A stretch of 64,000 nucleotides of DNA, taken from NCBI RefSeq assembly GCF_022557175.1, contig NZ_CP092915.1:558001-622000 (forward strand), read 5' to 3'. Below are positions 57,501 to 64,000 of the stretch, one piece after another. Below the pieces are notes generated by a model. It saw nothing but the letters and a program-made list of their open reading frames with translations, was not told the DNA's origin and did no database searches. The stretch's first letter is position 1. Each line of letters begins with the position of its first letter. The position numbers were made by a program, and so were the translations under genes. Origin of the DNA: Mycolicibacterium sp. YH-1. Its GTDB lineage: Bacteria > Actinomycetota > Actinomycetes > Mycobacteriales > Mycobacteriaceae.

Positions 57501-58438
57501 AGGCACGCCACGACAGTCGCCTCGGTGGGGCCGTAGGTGTTCCACACCTCGCGGCCCGCCGAATCGGGGCCGGCCGCGAGCCGTTCGGCCAGTTCCGGCG
57601 GGCATGCCTCGCCGCCGAAGATCAGCAGGCGCACCGCCTCCAGCGCCTCGGCGGGCCACAGCGCGGCCAGCGTCGGCACCGTCGAGACCACCGTGATGTC
57701 GCGCGCCACCAGCCACGGCCCCAGATCCATGCCGCTGCGCACCAGCGAACGGGGCGCAGGCACCAGACATGCGCCGTGCCGCCAGGCCAGCCACATCTCC
57801 TCACATGACGCGTCGAAGGCCACCGACAGCCCGGCGAGTACCCGGTCGCCGGGCCCTAGCGGATTGGCCTGCAGGAATATCTGGGCCTCGGCGTCGACGA
57901 ACGCCGCCGCGTTGCGGTGCGTCACCGCGACGCCCTTGGGCGTTCCGGTCGAGCCGGACGTGAAGATGATCCACGCGTCGTCGCGACCGAGCGGCCTGGC
58001 GGCGCGCCAGCCCCGCGACGACCCGTGACCGCGGATGAGGCCGGCCTCGGTGATGACGCCGACGACGCCGGCCTCGCCGAACACCAGGGCGGCCCGCTCG
58101 TCGGGGTCGTCAGCGTCGACCGGCACGTATGCCGCGCCTGCGGCGAGGGTGGACAGGATCGCCACGTACAGCGCGTAGCTGCCCGACGGCATGCGGATGC
58201 CGATGCGGTCGCCGCGCCCGATGCCCCGGGCGGCCAGCCACTCCACGCTCTCCTCGACGTCGGCGATCAGCTCGGCGTAGGTGAGCTGAACGTCACCGTC
58301 GTCGAGCGCGGGTGCGTCCGGATGGCGCTCGGCGGTGGCGTAGAGGATGTCGATCAGCGTGCGTGGCTCCGTCGCCGCCGAGGACAACAGGTACTGGGCG
58401 GGGATGCCGAACTCCGGAGGTCCCTCGTCTGCTGTCAC
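54497..58438 (-). CDS. Pls/PosA-type single-module NRPS: epsilon-poly-L-lysine synthetase-like
   Basis: A 1313-residue protein; Streptomyces albulus Pls has about 1319. GTG start at 58438 with no Shine-Dalgarno; TAGTTT lies six bases upstream, fitting a leaderless mRNA. Adenylation domain about 25-500: FTSGSTGTPKG (159-169), NTYGPTEAT (300-308), YRSGDL (383-388), GRADDQVKVGG (400-410), Lys490. Carrier domain about 510-580 with LGGGS at 540-544. Then six membrane helices in three pairs (about 615-655, 838-900, 1085-1138) separating three hexapeptide beta-helix domains (about 738-812, 955-1050, 1185-1290), the Pls architecture that couples monomers without a thioesterase. Pocket residues D209, A210, E213, S252, I273, G275, T301, V309, V310 and K490 read DAESIGTVVK, close to the lysine code of bacitracin synthetase as I recall it. 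Product is inferred. Confidence 0.9.
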   Translation of the reverse strand: MTADEGPPEFGIPAQYLLSSAATEPRTLIDILYATAERHPDAPALDDGDVQLTYAELIADVEESVEWLAARGIGRGDRIGIRMPSGSYALYVAILSTLAAGAAYVPVDADDPDERAALVFGEAGVVGVITEAGLIRGHGSSRGWRAARPLGRDDAWIIFTSGSTGTPKGVAVTHRNAAAFVDAEAQIFLQANPLGPGDRVLAGLSVAFDASCEEMWLAWRHGACLVPAPRSLVRSGMDLGPWLVARDITVVSTVPTLAALWPAEALEAVRLLIFGGEACPPELAERLAAGPDSAGREVWNTYGPTEATVVACLAKLDGRGPVSIGLPLPGWDLAVVDKDGLPVPVGETGELVIGGVGLARYLDPEKDAEKYAPMPTLGWARAYRSGDLVRLESDGLYFQGRADDQVKVGGRRIELGEVDSALVNLPGVSGGAAAVRKTASGTPLLVGYIASADPDFDVAAARIALAESLPAALVPRLVLVDELPTRTSGKVDRDALPWPVAGDTGADDPDLAGTTGWLAGLWRDVLAAPVAGPEEDFFALGGGSLSAAQLVAALRARYPQVTVADLYDHPRLGSLAGYLDELDPPPAVITRTVKKVPRLTQLAQVGMSLPLATLTGMQWVVWLALFNNIAAGLGLLSWAVPVNWWWILAGFLVFVTPPGRMGIAVLCARMLLGGLEPGTYRRGGSVHLRVWLAERLGEASGAENQAGAPWLVYYARMLGNRVGKGVDLHSAPPVTGMLTLGHRCSIEPEVDLTGHWIDGDHFHVGRIEIGNDATIGARTTLLPGAVVGKNADVAPGSGVVGKVKAGQFWKGSPALKSGKARHPWPDERPRRAPFWVLMYGLTSVLLGGVPLVALGTGLAVLGWAIRDTASLTDAIVPALIWTPVATLAAVVAYAGLTVIGVRVLALGLYEGYHPVRSRVGWQLWATERLMDAARNYLFPIYASLLTPWWLRLLGAKVGRGTEISTALLTPKFTVIEDGAFLADDTMVASYELGGGWIHVAKATIGKRAFLGNSGITQPGRRVPDDGLVAVLSAAPHKAKAGSSWLGSPPIRLRRQPAPADALRTFHPSPRLKLLRSLVETCRVIPLIVTFAIGVAVLGALQYLAGEFGYVWAALGGGIILLVAGAIAGTIAVVAKWLVIGRIRAIEHPLWSSFVWRNEVSDTFVETVAAPWFARAASGTFVMNLWLRALGAKIGAGVWCETYWLPEADLVELGAGATVNRGCVVQTHLFHDRIMRMDTVTLEAGSTLGPHCVALPAARIGAGATVGPASLVMRGDEVPASTRWQGNPIAPWNPLGKKRSGRAAKSKKSGASAA

Positions 58439-58605
58439 GAGTACAAACTACTAAGGCTCGGGGGGTTCGGCTGACGGCGCACGGCGGCGCGATCACATCG
58501 ATATCGCGATCCCGTCGATGTCGCGTGTGAATTCCGCGGAAATGCGGATTCCGTTGGACTCTGGCTGATCACAAACATCGCACCTATCCACACGGAGGGC
58601 CTAGC

Positions 58606-59001
58606 GTGGCGGTGGTGCGGATCTTTGTGGCTGATGAGGCAGGCGAGGACGTCAGCGAGCTGACCTCCGGTGGACAACCCGTGGTGAGGCTCACAGCCCC
58701 CGATCTGCAGTGGGCCAAGCGCGGTACCGCCAGAATCCACGCCGACGGCGGTGGCGTGGCGGTGATCCTCGATGTCTCGGTCGCGGTGCCTGGTGACTTC
58801 CGGGTGCCTGCGGCCTCCGAAACGGTGCACTATGCGGGCACCGTGGCGGGGCTGGCGGGGCTGATCGCCGACATCGGCTTGGCGGGCGTCGCCGACGGCG
58901 TCACCCTGGTCCCCGCCACCGAACTGGGCCCCGGGGAGCTGCGCCAGCTCGGGCAGGACGTGCTGCGCCGCCTCGCCGATCGCGAGCCGAAGTCCGCCTG
59001 A
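58606..59001 (+). CDS. Small conserved protein of unknown function
   Basis: A 131-residue protein from the GTG at 58606 with GGAGGG seven bases upstream. It is divergent from the Pls-like gene with a 167-bp shared upstream region. The C-terminal half (AGTVAGLAGLIADIGLAGVADGVTLVPATELGP) resembles the tail of luciferase-like oxidoreductases, but no catalytic domain precedes it. No signal or membrane segment. Function unknown. Confidence 0.6.
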   Translation: MAVVRIFVADEAGEDVSELTSGGQPVVRLTAPDLQWAKRGTARIHADGGGVAVILDVSVAVPGDFRVPAASETVHYAGTVAGLAGLIADIGLAGVADGVTLVPATELGPGELRQLGQDVLRRLADREPKSA

Positions 59002-59054
59002 TCGGCTGAGTCACCGCCGCCGCGGAACCCCCGGCGGCCCTAGAGTTTCCTGCG

Positions 59055-60242
59055 ATGGCTCGTTACCGCTTCTGCGTGATCGGCGCAGGCATTGTCGGAC
59101 TCGCGACAGCACACCGACTGCTGAGTGAGCACCCTGGCGCCTCCGTCGTGGTCATCGAGGCCGAGGATGACGTGGGCCGGCACCAGACCGGGCACAACAG
59201 CGGCGTCATCCACTCCGGCATCTACTACGAACCGGGCAGCCTCAAGGCGACGTTGTGCAAGGCGGGGGAGCAGGCCACCAAGGAGTTCTGCGCCGAGCAC
59301 GCCATCGAGTTCGACGAGTGCGGCAAGCTCATCGTGGCCACCGACGCAGGCGAGGTCGCGCGATGCGACGCCCTGGCCGAGCGCGCAGTGATCAACGGCA
59401 TCGAGTGCCGCCGGGTCAGCGGCGCGGAACTGACCGAGATGGAACCCAACGTCACCGGTCTGGCCGCGTTGTACCTGCCCCGCACCGGCATAGTCGACTA
59501 CCGCAGGGTGTGTACGACGCTGGCCGGCCTGATCCTGGACTCGGGCGGGGAACTGCGCACCGGTGAACGCGTCGTCGCGATCGAGGAGGGCGCCGCAGGC
59601 GTCACGGTCGGCACGACGTCGGGCACCGTTGCCTGTGAGCGTCTGATGGTGTGTGCGGGCCTTCAGGCCGACCGCCTGGCCCGGATGGCGGGCCTGCGGG
59701 TCGACGTCCAGATCGTGCCATTCCGCGGCGAGTACTTCCGGCTGCCGCCTGGCCGGTCCGGGTTCGTGCAGCGGCTGATCTACCCGGTGCCCGACCCGGC
59801 GCTGCCGTTCCTCGGCGTGCACCTGAGCCCAACGATCTCCGGCGATATCACCGTCGGGCCCAGCGCGGTGCTCGGTCTCGCGCGGGAGGGCTACCCGAAG
59901 TTCTCGGTGAACCTGCGCGACGTCGCGTCGATGGCCACCTTCCCCGGGGTGTGGCGCGTCGCGGCGGCGAACATCGCCCTGGGTTGCAGGGAGATCGGCA
60001 ACTCGGTGTTCAAGGGCAGATACCTGACGGAGTGCCGCAGGTACGCGCCTGAGCTGACCAAGGCCGACCTGCTGGCCCATCCCGCGGGTATCCGCGCCCA
60101 GGCCGTCGGCCGCGACGGGACGTTGCTGCACGACTTCGTCATCGAGCGGACCGACCGGATGATCCATGTGCTGAACTCGCCGTCGCCAGCGGCCACCGCG
60201 GCGTTGCCCATCGGGCGCCACATTGCCGCGCTGGCCGCGTAG
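59055..60242 (+). CDS. lhgO: L-2-hydroxyglutarate oxidase/dehydrogenase
   Basis: A 395-residue FAD-dependent protein. The dinucleotide motif is VIGAGIVGLATA at 8-19; QTGHNSGVIHSGIYY at about 44-58 is the flavin/substrate signature of LhgO, and GREF-like YFRLPPG and SGDITVGPSAV follow. It oxidises L-2-hydroxyglutarate to 2-oxoglutarate and is membrane-associated, feeding electrons to quinone in E. coli. It stands alone between two unrelated genes. Confidence 0.92.
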   Translation: MARYRFCVIGAGIVGLATAHRLLSEHPGASVVVIEAEDDVGRHQTGHNSGVIHSGIYYEPGSLKATLCKAGEQATKEFCAEHAIEFDECGKLIVATDAGEVARCDALAERAVINGIECRRVSGAELTEMEPNVTGLAALYLPRTGIVDYRRVCTTLAGLILDSGGELRTGERVVAIEEGAAGVTVGTTSGTVACERLMVCAGLQADRLARMAGLRVDVQIVPFRGEYFRLPPGRSGFVQRLIYPVPDPALPFLGVHLSPTISGDITVGPSAVLGLAREGYPKFSVNLRDVASMATFPGVWRVAAANIALGCREIGNSVFKGRYLTECRRYAPELTKADLLAHPAGIRAQAVGRDGTLLHDFVIERTDRMIHVLNSPSPAATAALPIGRHIAALAA

Positions 60243-60606
60243 CCGAGGCCGAAACGGACGGATCAATTTCAGTCGATGCAGTTAGCTGCTGCTGGAGATC
60301 GCAATCATTCTTGGTGTTCGGCAGGCGTCGATGCCGGCGATATCCATAGCCAGAACCCGGGGTCGTCGTCGTTGGCGCCACCTGGCGGTGCGGCTCGCTC
60401 GGCAGGGAATGGCCCTCGGATGCTGCGTCGGTCGAGCTTTTCAGCTAGCGTTCTCCTGCTGGCAAAATTCGATAAGACCAAGATCGAGAGGCGTTCCGAC
60501 TCGAACTGTCCTCGAAACAGCAAACTATAGGTACGGAATGCGGCGACGCTTCCAAGCCTCGGGTGCGAATCCCCGGCTCGGCGTGTATTGGACGAAAGGG
60601 ATCGTT
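60243..60606. other. Intergenic region before the acyltransferase gene (364 bp)
   Basis: No protein or RNA is supported here. An in-frame ATG at 60538 could extend the acyltransferase by 23 residues but lacks a good ribosome-binding site. TATAGG near 60527 could be a -10 element; no matching -35 is convincing. The stretch is AT-richer than the coding DNA. Confidence 0.5.
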
Positions 60607-61911
60607 GTGGGTTCAACCGAGACGCCCCCCGCGTCGGGTGGCGCGAAGTTGCGGGCTCGGATCATCGGGCTCGACGGCGTGCGCGGTCTGCTCTGCCTGT
60701 CGATCGCCATCACCCACGTAACCACGCACTACACACCCAAGACCGCGGAGACGTGGATGACGAGCCTGCTGGGGTTCTCCCTGGTGTACTTCTTCGTCCT
60801 CAGTGGCTTTTTGCTGTTCCTGCCGTACGTGCGGAATCTCGTCGTGGATCGCGCCGCCGCGAAGATGCCGGGCGTGCGTGACTACGCGCTGCACCGGATC
60901 GCCCGGATCATGCCCTGCTATCTGGTGATCTTCCTGATCGTCAACTACGTACTGCAGGTCGCGTACGTCCAGAATCCCGCGCTGCAGCCGCTCGGCACCG
61001 ATGACGGCACCGGAATGATCACCGACCCCGGAATGCTGCTCGCCAACCTCACCCTGACCCAGACCTACTTTCCCGCCTACATCCAGACCGGCATCAACCC
61101 CGCGTGGTCGCTGACGCTGGAGTACGCGTTCTACGCGTCCCTGCCGCTGCTCGGCATGATCCTGTTCGCGCTGCGCAAGCGGATCAACCTCAACCCCTTC
61201 GTGCTGGCGGCACTGGCACCTGCCCTGCTGCTCATCGTGGGGCTGGTCGGCCGGTCGCTGATCCCCGTCGTGTTCGCCCACGCCGGGACGACGGACTTCA
61301 TGTTGCTCAACTGGGGGCCGAACTGGGCCGCCGTCTTCACCAAGAGCTTCTTGACCAATGCGGACAACTTCGCCCTCGGGATGTTCGCCGCCGTGGTGTT
61401 CGTGGCGATCGAACGCGGTGCGCTCGTCGAGCGATGGAGCGCTCGGGTGCGGACGATCAGCGCGGTGGCGATCCTGCCGACATTCGCGGTGTCCGCGGTG
61501 CTGCTCGTGGTGGCCAACCAGTTCGTCACCGCAGGCGTCGCCGTGGTCGCCGCACTGATGATCCTGGTGATCGTGGCACCGCTGGCGCGTGGTGAGCGGA
61601 CCAGGCTGGCGGTGTGGCTGGACAGCCGCCCCATCCGCTACGTCGGCGAGATCTCGCTGTCGGCCTACCTGTGGCACTTCCCGGTCATGCTCATGCTGGA
61701 CCGCTTGAATCTGATGGCGGGTGACACCGCAGCGGGCATGTGGCGCAACGTCGTGCTGCTGCTGGCCGTCACCATCGCGGTCGCCTCGGTGACCTACTAC
61801 GCCGTCGAGAAGCCCGTCATGAGGTGGATCAAGAGCCGTCGAACCAGGAGGCTCGCGCTAGGGCAGGACGCGAAGCCGGTACCCGCCGAACCTGCGCCCA
61901 GCGCGCCGTAG
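60607..61911 (+). CDS. Acyltransferase-3 (OafA/YrhL-type) membrane protein
   Basis: A 434-residue protein from the GTG at 60607 with AAAGGG six bases before. Ten membrane helices; GLDGVRGLLCLSIAITHV with the essential His, YFFVLSGFLL, RIARIMPCYL and WSLTLEYAFY are the acyltransferase-3 signature blocks. It probably transfers acetyl or another acyl group to an envelope glycan or glycolipid. The target is unknown. There is no SGNH domain. Confidence 0.9.
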   Translation: MGSTETPPASGGAKLRARIIGLDGVRGLLCLSIAITHVTTHYTPKTAETWMTSLLGFSLVYFFVLSGFLLFLPYVRNLVVDRAAAKMPGVRDYALHRIARIMPCYLVIFLIVNYVLQVAYVQNPALQPLGTDDGTGMITDPGMLLANLTLTQTYFPAYIQTGINPAWSLTLEYAFYASLPLLGMILFALRKRINLNPFVLAALAPALLLIVGLVGRSLIPVVFAHAGTTDFMLLNWGPNWAAVFTKSFLTNADNFALGMFAAVVFVAIERGALVERWSARVRTISAVAILPTFAVSAVLLVVANQFVTAGVAVVAALMILVIVAPLARGERTRLAVWLDSRPIRYVGEISLSAYLWHFPVMLMLDRLNLMAGDTAAGMWRNVVLLLAVTIAVASVTYYAVEKPVMRWIKSRRTRRLALGQDAKPVPAEPAPSAP

Positions 61912-61939
61912 CCTGATCTGCTCCTCGCGTGCGCGGCAC

Positions 61940-62455
61940 TCACCAATTGTGGTATCCGCCTTCGGGTCCCAGCATTCGCTCCAGCCGACTCCGGTTGACC
62001 TTCGCGAGTTCGTTGCGGACCACCTTGCGTTCGGTCTCGAGGTCGTTGTGCATGCGGTCGATCACCGATGCGGTCACGTCTGCGGCGCACAGCCCGTTGA
62101 CGAACATCACGAATCCGAACCCGAACCGCTGCGCGTAGGCCCCGGCCGCCGATGACAGGGCCGCCATCACGGCGGTGTCGTCATCCCACACCGAACACTG
62201 CTCGGCGCGGCTGCGGGGGCTGCGGGGCCGGCGACCGACGTCGGGGCACGCCTCCAGGATCTGATCGATCGCGGCCTCGGGCATGGCGAACAGCAGCGCA
62301 TCGGCTTGCCGAAACAACGTGGCGTGGTCGGGGTAGGGCCGCCCACGCGCAAGGTCGCGCGACAGTCTCAGGCAGTTGGCGCACTCGTACAACGCGTAGG
62401 CAGCCCTGCGCTCAGGCCACGCGTTGAACGCATCGAGGCCAACCCCCTGATACAT
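61940..62455 (-). CDS. OHCU decarboxylase-like protein (UraD family)
   Basis: A 171-residue protein from the ATG at 62455 with GGAG eight bases upstream. LYECANCLRLSRDLARGRPYPD, then ACPDVGRRP, SRAEQC and YAQRFGFGFVMFVNG match the 2-oxo-4-hydroxy-4-carboxy-5-ureidoimidazoline decarboxylase fold. The catalytic His of HPxxG in true UraD is Cys-Pro-Asp here, so activity may differ. No other purine-degradation gene is nearby. Function therefore uncertain. Confidence 0.75.
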   Translation of the reverse strand: MYQGVGLDAFNAWPERRAAYALYECANCLRLSRDLARGRPYPDHATLFRQADALLFAMPEAAIDQILEACPDVGRRPRSPRSRAEQCSVWDDDTAVMAALSSAAGAYAQRFGFGFVMFVNGLCAADVTASVIDRMHNDLETERKVVRNELAKVNRSRLERMLGPEGGYHNW

Positions 62456-62547
62456 GAACACAACTCCATGATCGAAGGCGCAGAGAACACCTGGGTTACC
62501 CCGTGTAACGACGGTGCTAAATCAGCCCCGGATCGGGGCCGCGGATC

Positions 62548-63036
62548 TCAGTGACCGCTGTTCTTGAACCGCTCGATGGAGGCCTTCACCTCGGCCTCGG
62601 CCTCTTCGCGTCCGACCCAGTCGGCGGCCTTGACGTACTTGCCCGGCTCGAGATCCTTGTAGTGCACGAAGAAGTGCTTGATGGCCTCGAGTTCGAACTC
62701 GTTGACGTCGCCGACGTCCTGGACGTGGTCCCAGCGCGGATCGCCTGCGGGGACGCACAACACCTTGTCGTCGCCGCCCTTCTCGTCGGTCATCCGGAAC
62801 ATCGCGACCGGACGGGCATCCAGCGCCGCCCCCGGGAACAGCGGCTCAGGCAGCAGCACCAGCGCGTCCAGCGGGTCCCCGTCCTCGCCGAGGGTGTCCT
62901 CGATGAAGCCGTAGTCGGCCGGGTAGCCGAAGGCCGTGTAGAGGTAGCGGTCCAGCTTCAGCTTGCCGGTTTCGTGATCCACCTCGTACTTATTGCGCGA
63001 GCCCTTTTGGATCTCGACGACAACCTCGAACTCCAC
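62548..63036 (-). CDS. ppa: Inorganic pyrophosphatase
   Basis: A 162-residue family I enzyme with a GTG start at 63036 and AAGGAG nine bases before. [21 protein letters not shown], the signature DGDPLDALV and DEKGGDDKV contain the metal-binding aspartates. Length equals the M. tuberculosis enzyme (Rv3628). It hydrolyses PPi and drives biosynthesis; the His-containing active site of mycobacterial Ppa is consistent with this size class. Divergent from dacB. Confidence 0.96.
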   Translation of the reverse strand: MEFEVVVEIQKGSRNKYEVDHETGKLKLDRYLYTAFGYPADYGFIEDTLGEDGDPLDALVLLPEPLFPGAALDARPVAMFRMTDEKGGDDKVLCVPAGDPRWDHVQDVGDVNEFELEAIKHFFVHYKDLEPGKYVKAADWVGREEAEAEVKASIERFKNSGH

Positions 63037-63168
63037 CGTCGCGGCTCCTTCGTCTCTAAAGTCTGTGGCTCGTCGGGTGACGGCGCGGGTCCACCATAGA
63101 CGAGCGATACCCTGGCCAATACGGGTTGCTCGGCAGCCCGGGTCTCGCAATCGCATCCCAGGAGAGTC

Positions 63169-64000
63169 ATGCGGCCCACTCGGTGGCGTCGGTCCACCCA
63201 CGTACTCGTGGGTGTCGCGGTGCTGCTGCTCGTCACCGCGGTGGTGGCGGTGGGCGCCATGCTCACCACAGGCGGTCCCGCATCCGACGCGGCGCAGGCC
63301 GTCGACCGGCAGCCGGATCCGGCCGTCGCGGAGCCCGCTGTCTTCGGGCTCGCGCACACCGCCCCCGAGCCGAAACCCACCCTGCTCGCGGCCAGGCTGG
63401 CCCCGGTTGTCGCCGATCCGAATCTCGGACGGTTCACCGGCCGCGTCACCGACGCCGTCACCGGGACCGAGCTGTGGACCCAGGGTGCGTCGATCCCGAT
63501 GCAGCCGGCCTCGACCAACAAGACACTCACCGCAGCGGCCGCGCTGCTCGCGCTCGATCGCGACGCCACGCTGAGAACCACGGTGCACACCGACGTCGAC
63601 TCGCCGGGCGTGGTGATCCTCAAGGGCGGTGGTGATCCGACACTGTCGGCGGCAGGCCCCAAGACGCAGACCTGGTACCGCAACGCGGCCCGGATCGCCG
63701 ACCTCGCCGATCAGGTGCGCGCGTCCGGTACCGCCGTCAGATCAGTGATGGTGGACCTGAGCGCCTACAGCGGCCCCACCATGGCGCCCGGCTGGGATCC
63801 GTTGGACATCCAGAACGGCGATATCGCCCCAATCGAGTCGGTGATGCTTGACGGTGGTCGCACCCAGCCGGTGAGCGTCGAGTCGCGACGGTCGAACACG
63901 CCTGGCCTGGACGCCGGACGGGCACTGGCCGTGGCGCTGGGCGTCAACCCGGCGAAGGTCGGTGTCGTGCCCTCGACGGTGGTTGAGGGGGACGAGATCG
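63169..64000 (+). CDS. dacB: D-alanyl-D-alanine carboxypeptidase/endopeptidase DacB, C-terminus beyond the window
   Basis: The ATG at 63169 has AGGAGAG three bases before it; 277 codons are visible. Residues 10-32 form a signal anchor. PASTNKTL holds the active-site SxxK (S115, K118) of the PBP4/S13 family, and LKGGGDPTL and [12 protein letters not shown] follow as in Rv3627c. SxN and KTG motifs would lie beyond the right edge. It trims or cleaves peptidoglycan cross-links in the periplasm. Divergent from ppa. Confidence 0.92.
   Translation, partial: MRPTRWRRSTHVLVGVAVLLLVTAVVAVGAMLTTGGPASDAAQAVDRQPDPAVAEPAVFGLAHTAPEPKPTLLAARLAPVVADPNLGRFTGRVTDAVTGTELWTQGASIPMQPASTNKTLTAAAALLALDRDATLRTTVHTDVDSPGVVILKGGGDPTLSAAGPKTQTWYRNAARIADLADQVRASGTAVRSVMVDLSAYSGPTMAPGWDPLDIQNGDIAPIESVMLDGGRTQPVSVESRRSNTPGLDAGRALAVALGVNPAKVGVVPSTVVEGDEI

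Noticed and set aside
55365..57794. Long open frame on the same strand inside the Pls-like gene
   Set aside because: Frame-shifted shadow, Arg/Gly-rich, no domain; the 1313-residue frame has all expected motifs.

Overview
The window is a GC-rich chromosomal segment from a mycobacterium, most likely a rapid grower of the Mycolicibacterium type. No IS element, CRISPR array, rRNA or PE/PPE gene was seen. Gene order follows the Mycobacterium tuberculosis map from about Rv3691 down to Rv3627c, inverted so that M. tuberculosis plus-strand genes lie on the minus strand here. The Rv correspondences come from memory of that map plus protein motifs. No database was searched.

Layout. 1-2504: a minus-strand membrane operon (Rv3689-Rv3691 type, usually downstream of a moxR ATPase), then an SRPBCC protein, a YqeY protein and an F420-type oxidoreductase. 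5147-10118: tRNA-Pro, a cysteine desulfhydrase/synthase-like PLP enzyme, a metallophosphoesterase and the penicillin-binding protein PonA2. 10431-15643: whiB4, a pair of Get3/ArsA-like ATPases, DUF4177, RidA and MBL-fold proteins, and the cAMP receptor protein Crp. 15715-21453: nth, a TlpA-like thioredoxin, a Nudix hydrolase and the acid-resistance protease marP; ephE and a holin-like protein; a secreted S1 protease. 21473-25880: acs with a candidate Crp site at its start codon, a degenerate Fic-fold protein, a HAD-IB phosphatase, and two structured RNA loci that I interpret as Ms1 (the mycobacterial 6S-like RNA) and the 6C sRNA. 26063-30601: ssd plus a tad/Flp pilus operon.

30656-34653 is a lower-GC accessory module (LuxR-type regulator, amidase, polytopic membrane protein) at a point where M. 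tuberculosis carries PE genes. 34689-47432 returns to core genes: the PAS-GAF protein, an MrfA-type helicase, topA, a membrane adenylate cyclase, DNA polymerase III delta', tRNA-Thr and a large GT-C-like membrane protein. cspA appears to be missing, with only a leader-like remnant. 47480-50860: galE1, then an amidohydrolase and its TetR regulator with a perfect palindromic candidate operator.

50857-58438 is the most interesting region. Five minus-strand genes overlap or abut. The first encodes a 1313-residue synthetase with the full architecture of epsilon-poly-L-lysine synthetase (Pls): adenylation domain, carrier domain, six membrane segments and three left-handed beta-helix domains. Its adenylation pocket reads as a lysine code. 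It is followed by an M1 zinc peptidase, a flippase-like protein, the polyprenyl-phosphate GalNAc synthase PpgS and its DUF2304 partner. This suggests an undescribed mycobacterial isopeptide-polymer system joined to a cell-wall decoration pathway. 58606-64000: a small unknown protein, lhgO, an acyltransferase-3 protein, an orphan uraD-like gene, ppa and the start of dacB.

Themes: cell-envelope synthesis and stress (PonA2, MarP, DacB, PpgS, Pls), cAMP signalling (the cyclase, Crp and the acs site all lie in this window), and genome maintenance (nth, MrfA-like helicase, topA, delta').
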